Assembly: GCF_964204865.1 (NCBI RefSeq)
Contig: NC_135262.1
Span: 14,384,001 to 14,448,000 of the forward strand
Direction: 5' to 3'
Length of the DNA stretch: 64,000 bases
Source: Styela clava
Lineage: Eukaryota > Chordata > Ascidiacea > Stolidobranchia > Styelidae
Shown: positions 56,201-64,000 of the stretch, in pieces
How positions within the stretch are numbered: position 1 is the stretch's first letter
Layout: each line of letters begins with the position of its first letter
The notes under the pieces: model-generated
Database searches by the model: none
Seen by the model: only the letters and a program-made list of their open reading frames with translations
What the model was told of the DNA's origin: nothing
Position numbers and translations under genes: made by a program

Positions 56201-58221
56201 AAGTCTGCAGAGGAACCGTTTTCAACCCACAAAATCCTGACGAAGTCACTGCATGTTCTAACTCGTATATATTAGGAATGGCTTTTGACAATACCCCGAA
56301 ATCATTGAGAGGGTCGTCGTCTGTGATTCATATTGAAGGACACAAAGTACGCGCACTTTTTGATAGTTGCAGTCTCATAGAAAGGTGTAACCTCCCAATC
56401 AAAAGGGACACAGTTAAGGACAAGGTAGCAATGGCTTCTCTGGCGTGTTCCATGCCTATAAAAGGTTGCACAGCAGCTGATATTGAATATCAGGGCCGAC
56501 ACTATCAAAAATTCATATTGAGAGTAATGGATGATCTATGTTGTGACATTTTACTTGGAATAGACTTTCAAGGACAACATCAAAGTGTAACTTATAATTA
56601 CGGCGGCGATCGACCTCCAATGTCTGTATGTGGCTTTTCAACTTTCAAAAGTTTGCCACCAGAACCATTCAAAAATCTGACTGCTGACTGCCATCCTATT
56701 GCTACAAAGTCTCGTTGGTATTCCAAAGATGACAGAAAGTTTATTGAAATGGAGGTCAACCGTTTGTTACATGAAGGAATTGTAACGCCTAGCAGATCTC
56801 CGTGGAGAGCTCAAGTTGTCGTCGTAAAGGGTGAAAATGGGAAACGAAGGTTTGTAATCGATTATTCACAGACCATCAATAAATTTACTCAGTTAGACGC
56901 GTTTCCTTTACCTAATATGAGCGATATAATCAACGAAATTGCTCATTATCGTGTGTATAGCACAGTGGATTTAAAAAGTGCATACCATCAGGTTCCACTT
57001 GAAAAGGAAGACCAGAAATATACTGCTTTCGAAGCTGCGGGTGCTCTGTTCCAGTTCACTCGTTTACCGTTTGGAGTCACAAATGGTGTGGCCTGCTTCC
57101 AGAGGGCAATGATGAACCTGGTAAAAGAAGAAAACCTGACCGGTGTTTTTGCGTATCTCGATAACATTACCATTTGTGGGCATACTCAACAAGACCATGA
57201 TATCAACTTGCAGAAGTTTCTAGAAGCCGCTAAACGACGAAATCTAAAATTGAACGAAAACAAAAGCATATTTTCGACCAGAAAACTTCAGATTCTAGGT
57301 TACGAGATTGAGGAAGGCCAAATACGTCCGGATCCTGGGAGACTAGAACCTTTGCGGCGTTTGCCGATTCCTACCTCAGTTTCCGCTTTAAAGCGTTGTC
57401 TTGGGTTTTTCTCGTACTACTCAAAGTGGATACCAAAGTTTTCTGATACTATCAGACCACTAGCATCTGCGAAAACTTTCCCTCTCGACGACCAGGCAAT
57501 TCATGCGTTTCACGAATTGAAGCGACTCGTAGAATCTGCTGTCGTTATAGCTGTGGATGAAACTTTACCTTTTGAAGTAGAAACAGATGCCTCTGATGTA
57601 GCATTGGCTGCAACCCTAAACCAAGGTGGGAGACCAGTGGCTTTTTTCTCTCGCATGCAACAAGGTCCAGAACTCAAACACCCTTCAATAGAGAAGGAAG
57701 CAAAGGCCATCATTGAGGCTGTTCGTCATTGGCGTCACTATCTCACTTGTAAACATTTCACTCTTATAACAGATCAGAGATCCGTATCATTTATGTTCAA
57801 TCGAAATCACAGAACAAAGATTAAAAATGATAAAATCATGCGATGGCGACTAGAACTCTGCTGCTATAGTTTTGACATTCGTTATCGTCCTGGGCAAGAA
57901 AATATTCCCTCTGATGCACTTTCAAGAATATCGTGCGCAACTGTACAAGATCCCGAAAATCATCTTTCGTATAAACTTCATGACGCTCTGTGTCACCCAG
58001 GAATTACGAGAATGTCTCACTTTATTCGAGTCAGGAATTTGCCATATTCAATGGATGACATTCGAAAAGTTATTTCAACATGTCCTGTTTGTTGTGAATG
58101 CAAGCCGCGATTTCATAAACCTGACACCGGGCACCTTATCAAAGCTACACAGGCATTTGAACGTCTCAATATAGACTTTAAAGCAGTGGTTCCCAACCTT
58201 TCTATCCTGGCGGACCGGTAA
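56188..58221 (+). pseudogene. pol: pol of the gypsy-type element, 5' part (protease, reverse transcriptase, RNase H, integrase start)
   Basis: Frame -1 to gag, open from about 56188; first ATG 56278. Numbering from that ATG: protease-like ALFDSCS at about residue 26-32 (the usual D-S/T-G has cysteine in place of glycine) and LLGIDF; reverse transcriptase with RFVIDYSQTINKF, STVDLKSAYHQVPL and AYLDN at 292-296 (second catalytic aspartate replaced by asparagine); RNase H with ETDAS, IEKEA and LITDQRS; then an integrase zinc-binding segment (CPVCCECKP) and LNIDFKA with the first integrase aspartate. The hAT element starts at 58184 and ends the frame. Whether DSC and YLDN are lineage features or damage cannot be told here. 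Confidence 0.88.
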
Positions 58222-58423
58222 AATTAAATTAAATGTACTCGCGGACCGGCAAAAATTGAAATAACCGGAACAGATAATATAATGCAATGTCGGGCACTTA
58301 AAAAAGGCACACTTAAAAACATTTCACACGAAGAAAAACTATCAAATAATGTGCCAGCCAAAAATTGAAATGGGTAAAACATAATTTAATATCATCTCTT
58401 TCGTAATAAAATGCAGTACTGGG

Positions 58424-58917
58424 CAGTGGCGTAGCAAGACTCTCGTGACCCCGCAAAAATATTTCGAGGAAATGACCCTAAAAACTCTCGGACAAAAGCT
58501 AAAACAACGCTTTTTTTATTTCGTCAAAAAGCATAACATGTCGCTATTAAAAGGCAATGGTAACAAAAAATTTGCCGTTTATCTTGGTTACTTTATATTT
58601 TTTTCATACGTGCGTACTCTTCTGCCCTTTTTCCGCGTTTCTGTGCGCCACTGAGAGGTTTTGCTTTCGACATCATTGTGACAGCCTTTGCAATTTTGCC
58701 GGTGCGATCAAACCACAAAACGCCGAAAATCGACGACTCCCTGGCATTGTTACTTAACAAAACGATTTGAGCAGAACTAACATCAACATTAGATGTGCAT
58801 TACTGGTTTTGCAATGTAACTTTTGGTTTTGCGGCTTACATTTCTAAATTCTAACCGCTTGGGCCCCTTGGCGCTGTGGGCCCTTCCGCCACTGCGGGGG
58901 TGGAAGCTATGCCACTG
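58424..58917. mobile_element. Smaller hAT element nested in the previous one, perfect 8-bp duplication
   Basis: Ends CAGTGGCGTAGC and (opposite strand) CAGTGGCATAGC. Flanks GTACTGGG at 58416-58423 and 58918-58925 are identical. 494 bp, no recognisable coding remnant. It is the youngest layer of the nest. Confidence 0.92.
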
Positions 58918-59054
58918 GTACTGGGCACCCATTATGCGTGAGAAAGGCACGCATAAAACATTTCACATAAAAAACTTGTACATGCCAAATATTGTATAAA
59001 CACAATTAACTCTAGTGAGAATTTTGCTGCTGTTTCGTTTCCAATATTGGATTG

Positions 59055-59285
59055 CAAACGAGGCCTCAAAGAAGTTTCTGCAACACGTAGCTCTGCAGAG
59101 GCGAGTAGCCGATTTTGTTGCTTCGTTTTAATTAAAGCTAGTGATGAAAATGTTTTTCCGCATAACGCAGTAACTGATTGAAAATACGGACAACAGTTTG
59201 ATTGCTTACTTAGCGATGGGTATTCGCCATCAAGAGATATCCAAAATTGTGACAGTGATTCTTTCTTAAATCTGGACTGTAAAGT
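59055..59285 (-). pseudogene. hAT transposase C-terminal (dimerisation) remnant, ZBED5-like
   Basis: The minus-strand frame reads KESLSQFWISLDGEYPSL, then CGKTFSSLALIKTKQQNRL and AELRVAETSLRP. This is the F-W...YP...FS...iK-k-RnRL...dLR order of the hAT C-terminal region in ZBED5/FAM200-type transposases. The remainder of the transposase is gone or unrecognisable. Confidence 0.68.
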
Positions 59286-59966
59286 TGAATCACAATTTTA
59301 ATTAAGTTTTTTTTTTTGACTGGCAAGTTGGCACCAGGATCAAAATCCTACTATGTCTGCTCAAATTATTGGAAAAGATCTCTGCCGCCCATTTTTTTGC
59401 GCGTCTCGTGACCACCTGCAGTGTCGCAACAAGTTCATATCTTACTGGAATATTATACTGCTCTTGACTGTTTTCTGGTTTAAACAAAGGAAATATGCAT
59501 AACGTTTTATATAAATGGCCATAATAATCAGGAATATGACGCAGAACAGAAAAAGAACGCGTGCCAATTTTTAGCTTTTGAATTTTGCCATATTTGATGG
59601 AGTGCATTTGCGATGAATCGGACCAGAAAAAGCAAACATTGTGATTACTCGACGCCAAGATGTCGCAATATGACGGCGGGAGAGAAATTGCGTAATAAAC
59701 CAACGCAACCTCATCTTCGGTAAAGCGATCGGAGCGCATTCGCGATGAATCCAAGCCAAAAAGGGAAAAGTGTGATTACTCGGCGCCAAGATGTCGCGAA
59801 TTACGTCGCAATATAACGATGGAAAAGAAATTGCGTAATAAACCAACGCAACTTCGTCTTCGGTAAAGCGATTGAGACGGAATAAAAACAACGAAATTTC
59901 TCGCGGACCGGCGAAAAAGCTTCGCGGACCGGCACCGGTCCGCGGACCGGCGGTTGGGAACCACTG

Positions 59967-60852
59967 CTTTAAAGGACCTCTACCGTCAAACAATAATAAT
60001 CGATACTTTCTGTGCGTAGTCGATGAATTTTCGAGATTTCCGTTTGCATTCCCATGTCCAGATGTTTCCACAGCAAGTGTCATTAAATGTCTCACGCAAC
60101 TATTCACTACATTTGGAATGCCTGCTTTTATACATTCAGACAGAGGTTCTGCTTTCATGAGTCGAGAACTTCGCTCTTTTCTCAATGACAAAGGTATTGC
60201 AACAAGTCGCACCACACCATATAATCCTGCAGGAAATGGACAGGTTGAACGTTTTAATAGCACGATATGGAATGGGGTAAAGTTGGCGCTGAAATCGAAA
60301 CGTCTTTCTGTTCAATTGTGGCAAGAGGTTTTGCCTGATGTTTTGCATTCCATACGGTCGTTATTGTGTACAGCCACCAATGAGTCTCCTCATGAGCGAG
60401 TTTTCAAATTCTCCAGAAGATCTACGTCTGGATGTTCTATTCCATCCTGGATGTCAACGCCGGGACCAGTGCTTTTGAAAAGATATGTCAGGAAGTCGAA
60501 AACCGAACCTTTAGTAGATGAAGTCGAGCTTCTGGAAGCAAATCCACAATATGCTCATGTTCGATTTCCAGATGGCAGAGAAACAACTGTAGCCTCAAAA
60601 CATCTGGCCCCTGTCGGTTACGAAATTTCGATGAATAGGCAAGGGACAGACAATATCAACCATGAAACACCATTGCACGTTAGAGACGAGTCTTCGATTC
60701 AACCTATGTCTCCATCTATCAATCAAGGAAACAATAAAACTCAAACGCAAGAAGATATTGTTGAAAATAATATTGTTTCTAGATCTCCATCGCCTCCAGT
60801 TCTAAGGAGATCAACCAGGGAACGCCGAACCGTAGACAGACTAAATCTCTAA
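59967..60852 (+). pseudogene. pol: pol of the gypsy-type element, 3' part (integrase core and C-terminus)
   Basis: Resumes after the hAT insertion in the duplicated CTTTAAAG. CVVDEFSRFPFAF, FIHSDRGSAF (second integrase aspartate) and YNPAGNGQVERFNS (catalytic glutamate) are intact. The C-terminal part has a basic tail RSTRERRTVDRLNL and a stop at 60850-60852. No chromodomain is seen. It is separated from its N-terminal half by 1.8 kb and is not expressed as one protein. Confidence 0.9.
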
Positions 60853-60864
60853 AGTGGCGGTGAA

Positions 60865-61169
60865 TGTGATAACTTGGAAATGCAACTCAATGTATCTATT
60901 TGTTTATACAGCTGCAGTCAAGCGATGATTGCTGTGGCGTTTCAAATCAGACACCAATCATTGCTGTAGATGTAGTGTGTTAATTCTTTCAACTTTATTC
61001 ATTTAACTATTGAGCCGCTTACTGTTAGCATCAGCAATTCGATACGTATTTGTTTTCTTGTTTAATAACATTTGCTTGTGTTATATTATTTTAGATTCAT
61101 TCTAAGAGTGCTTTAAATTTAAGTTGAATAAAGCCTTATATCAAGGTACTATATTTCTCATTCATTACA
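60865..61169 (+). repeat. 3' LTR of the gypsy-type element
   Basis: Same length as the 5' LTR, with two base differences seen (in 'tttgcttgtg' and the end CATTACA). Followed by GTTGT. Confidence 0.97.
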
Positions 61170-61470
61170 GTTGTCTAGAAATATCAAACTTTTTTTTCTA
61201 TTTCCTTACATATTGGTCCATCATTCCGTTTTCAATGACGGTATTCATTTAATAGGTAATCTAATAGCATTTTTCTCTTTTTCCCTTTTCCGCCTCAATT
61301 GCTTTAACTGTACTTTTATTATATACATGTCATGATCGGAGTGTACTGTTGTTATACAATTTGCTTCACTCAAACTTCCAGCTGAACAATATATTTTGAG
61401 ACATATTTTTTTATCATAAATAACACCTTTGAATATACCACTATCTATTATTACATTGCGCACACTCGTA
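61170..61470 (-). pseudogene. Minus-strand LINE fragment: end of endonuclease (upstream half)
   Basis: The minus-strand frame 61463-61245 reads IIDSGIFKGVIYDKKI and VHSDHDMYIIKVQLKQLRRK. SDH followed by a hydrophobic strand is the end of an AP endonuclease domain. With the gypsy element removed, this leads directly to the reverse-transcriptase start at 55080-54900. Confidence 0.5.
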
Positions 61471-61639
61471 TCCCTCCAAATACAGTAACACGATTTGTAA
61501 ATGAAAATTATGCGAATTATGAAAAAAAATCTTTTTCTGGGGAAATTTTACACCTCCTCTGCACGGTGCATATGTCACCAATGATGACATATTGATTGCT
61601 ATTATATAGTGTATTGTGATGATTTCTAATATCTGTCGT

Positions 61640-61836
61640 AGGCTCGTTCACGTAACCGCCGGTCGGTTACGGTTCCTCCACCACCAAGTCCAAGCATCTG
61701 AAACAAATAACTGGCTAACTAATTTCATACCCGACATGCACTGGTATGAGAAGCCGTGGTTCGCCATATGATTAAACCGTTTTATCAGTTTTCCTCTCCT
61801 TCGGAATAAATATGTAAATCTCATCCTAAATCTAAT
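61640..61836 (+). mobile_element. 5'-truncated S1 SINE
   Basis: S1 body and tail: 'acgtaaccgccggtcggttacgg', 'aagtccaagcatctgaaacaa', 'catacccgacatgcac', 'aaatatgtaaatctcatccta'. The tRNA head is absent. Confidence 0.82.
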
Positions 61837-61943
61837 GCTACGCTAAAGTAGGAAGTTTTTCGATGGTACCGTACAGTAGATTAGGGAAGGTTGCTTTTCC
61901 TTTTTTTGTAACGGCACGTTCGGCGTGTCCTATATGGTTCCAT

Positions 61944-62136
61944 TACATTTGAACCCACGTACATTTGAACCCATGGCAATTGCACCTGTATGCTATTGCA
62001 CCTATGGAATTTTTTTTGTTTTTCGGATAGTTGAACCCACACTAACCCTAACCCATGGGTTTTAGCACCCGCATATAGATTGAACCCGTGGATATACATA
62101 GGGTTCAAATGTACGTGGGTTCAAATGTACGGTCAC
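61944..62136. mobile_element. MITE with inverted 'ttgaacccacgtac' ends
   Basis: ACATTTGAACCCACGTACAT at the left pairs with ATGTACGTGGGTTCAAATGT at the right. The interior repeats 'ttgaaccc' and 'gcaccta' motifs and holds TAACCCTAACCC at about 62044. No target duplication resolved. Confidence 0.65.
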
Positions 62137-62779
62137 CGTCATATATATATATATAACTACGTCACAGTGGGGTAAAATCTCGTTTGACAAGGATTAAATT
62201 GTATGATATTTCTTTATGAGTGCCGTGTTGTGATTATAAAAATTAAAACGCCTACTAATAAAATTAAGATTGATTATGAATAGAAAAAGTTCGACTGATG
62301 TCTGAAACATTTCATTGTTCAACACAGTCAAGATATGGTTTGTCAAAGCAAGCGATGCTATTGTACAACACAAAGATAGCATTGTGGAACAATTAAAGGT
62401 TGAAATATTTGTCTAGAATGGTCGCCGGATGTGAAATTTTAGTGAAGTAGTTATGAACTTCTTATTCAACAGTGGCTCTCCGAGTAGACGATCTCGCAAA
62501 ATATCGAGGTAGAACAAAAGACAAGCAATCGTTGCTACAAACAAGCCTACTGTAGATTATAAGCGACTTTATGATGAGGCTCTGCAAGAAGTCTATAACG
62601 TGTTGGGCGGTGACACTTTGCGCTATTAACTTCCTTTTATGTATATAACCTGCCAGGCTTCTCGATATTAACAACTCCACAAGTCACGTGAAACACGATA
62701 TTGTGTGGTGATAAAAACAAATGATTCCAGTATTGTAGAGGCACAAATGATCACAGTATTGTAGAGTGTAGAGGTTCAA
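62137..62779. other. No recognisable gene
   Basis: A short plus-strand stretch at 62540-62630 (KPTVDYKRLYDEALQEVYNV) looks exon-like after a possible acceptor 'ctgtag', but there is no partner exon, so it is not called. Confidence 0.35.
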
Positions 62780-62885
62780 ATAATTAATTGATATAGCAAT
62801 GTTGAGGTCGAATGATCATTGTTGAGAAGCAATGATCAACTGTTGAGGTCGAATGATCATTGTTGAGTACGAATGATCAATTGTA
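62780..62885. repeat. Minisatellite with unit about TGTTGAGGTCGAATGATCAT
   Basis: About five diverged ~20-bp units. A related pair of units ('atgattccagtattgtagagg') precedes at 62720-62775. Confidence 0.8.
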
Positions 62886-64000
62886 GAGGGTTGCTAAAGT
62901 TTACGACCAACCCAACAGGCAGGTTAACTACATACTTAATTCTAGAATATGCAAACAATAGCAGCATTAGATTATGCAAAACGGATCAAACTCAATTATT
63001 AAACTGAGAAACAGGCAAACAAATCCGCTCATTGTGGCAAATAAATTAGCACTACTTAAACGGCAAACTCCTAGCACGGAATAAATTGTAAACAGCCGAC
63101 TGGCAATGATTCAAAATAATAAACAAACAAAAAACGAGAGAAAAAGAACAGACTTTGTTTACGCCGACATGCCCATTTCAGCCCACGAACAGATGGTGAA
63201 ATCGCATTGAAGGGAGTGATTTCATGAACGGTCATTCGACAAAGTGCAATGACCGATATATCTCGAGATAACCCCAGGTCAAATATATATGAAATAAAAC
63301 AAAGAAACTTTGTCTGTAACACCTACCTAGAAATGATTTGCACATTTTCACAAGAGCTAGCCCATGTATATGCTGGGCATTACACAAATCCGGAAAACCA
63401 TGCATAAAAATGATCTCTCTTTCGGCATCACATGCTGCTGTAAGCTGTTAGTTGAAAATTGCCGATGAATCGATACAAAATTAAGAAAATCAGCTAACAG
63501 ACGATTACTTTTGCAAGCTCAACTTCGAGTTGCTAAAAACAAATATATAAGTTGTTCGTTGGCCGGGCCCCGGGGTTCACCATAATTGTGCATTTTGGAC
63601 TATTGCTATGAACAGTTGCACGCACTTGGACTAAATACTGGTAATAACTCCGATGGGAAGTTACGCTGAACACGTATTTATATAAATGTCAAAATGAGTT
63701 GAAGGTGAAATACCTCTAAGTTTCTACTCAACATAAAAAAAATTCACCCTCGACTCACAACTATTATTAAAAATTATACTTATAATTATGATTGGTATTA
63801 AACACAGGAACTTAGAAGAACAATACCCACATAATAACAAAACGATCCACACGTATGCGATCCTCCACGTTCAATATATATTCGTAAATTACATTCTTAC
63901 ATATTTGAAATTTACTTGATCCAGGCTGTTGCTAAAACTCTTTATCGAACTGCTGTGTTTTTGCATATTCCATAGCACAAAGAGGTTTATGTTTAACGAA
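62886..64000. other. Terminal 1.1 kb, no recognisable gene
   Basis: The minus-strand frame at 63071-63322 is open for 83 codons but shows no domain. No TE signature recognised. Confidence 0.45.

Larger units (their letters stand above)
58184..59966 (-). mobile_element. hAT element inside the gypsy integrase, perfect 8-bp duplication
   Basis: Ends CAGTGGTTCCCAACC and its exact reverse complement. The flanks CTTTAAAG at 58176-58183 and 59967-59974 are identical. It has GC-rich 'gcggaccgg' motifs at both ends and a directly repeated ~95-bp segment (about 59641-59735 and 59773-59870). A transposase remnant lies on the minus strand. Another hAT element is nested at 58424-58917. Confidence 0.97.
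55125..61169 (+). mobile_element. Young Ty3/gypsy-type LTR retrotransposon interrupted by a hAT element
   Basis: LTRs of 305 bp each, flanked by perfect 5-bp duplication GTTGT. Without the hAT insertion (58184-59966 plus one 8-bp duplication) the element is about 4.25 kb. Order: gag, protease, reverse transcriptase, RNase H, integrase. No envelope gene. Its near-identical LTRs show recent insertion, and the hAT insertion is more recent still. A 16-nt segment inside the 5' LTR is complementary to the sequence just after it. The polypurine tract is AAAGTGGCGGTGAA just before 60865. Confidence 0.95.

Noticed and set aside
59302-59754. 150-codon minus-strand frame inside the hAT element
   Set aside because: No recognised transposase motif; partly made of the internal ~95-bp duplication. 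The only clear transposase remnant is at 59055-59285.
59571-60263. 230-codon minus-strand open frame
   Set aside because: It spans the hAT/gypsy junction and lies antisense to the gypsy integrase; a shadow frame.
1-64000. CRISPR arrays, operons and bacterial promoters
   Set aside because: The spliced genes and animal-type transposons show eukaryotic DNA; no spaced identical repeats of CRISPR type were seen.

Overview
The window looks like nuclear DNA from an animal. It is AT-rich, its genes are split by short GT-AG introns, and more than a third of the sequence is transposable elements. The gene families (glutathione S-transferase, rhodopsin-like seven-helix receptor, secreted C-type lectin, ceramide-kinase-like protein) and the repeat types suit an invertebrate. 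A tunicate is my best guess, but nothing in the sequence proves it.

Layout. 1-211 (minus): a possible terminal receptor exon cut by the window edge. 1139-5924: three non-autonomous hAT-type elements in a row. 6131-10170 (minus): a seven-exon receptor gene with a one-base frameshift in exon 6. 11596-13309: a decayed hAT transposase with a smaller element inside it. 13740-29015 (plus): three tandem glutathione S-transferase genes with the same four-exon structure. The promoter region of the first carries a ~300-bp tandem duplication that was then split by a hAT MITE and by a ~4-kb element with long inverted repeats, a THAP domain in each arm and a YqaJ-type nuclease remnant between them. 29732-32753: a larger decayed hAT transposon inserted in the 3' flank of the third GST. 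33230-36594 (minus): a secreted C-type lectin. 40051-52013 (minus): a ceramide-kinase-like gene of at least ten exons that lacks the kinase glycine/aspartate signature. 52454-54873: a LINE (ORF1, endonuclease) without its reverse transcriptase. 54890-61470: a nest of insertions in which a minus-strand LINE fragment holds a young Ty3/gypsy-type LTR element, which holds a hAT element, which holds a smaller hAT element. The gypsy element and the two hAT elements in the nest each have perfect target-site duplications. 61640-64000: SINE and MITE remnants and a minisatellite.

The host genes show no sign of acting in one pathway. Only the GST cluster is a functional unit, produced by tandem duplication. 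Exon boundaries were read by eye and checked for phase: in all three GSTs, in the receptor after correcting one base, in the lectin core and in CERKL exons 3-11 the phases close exactly. Protein family calls rest on motifs recognised by eye, with no database search.
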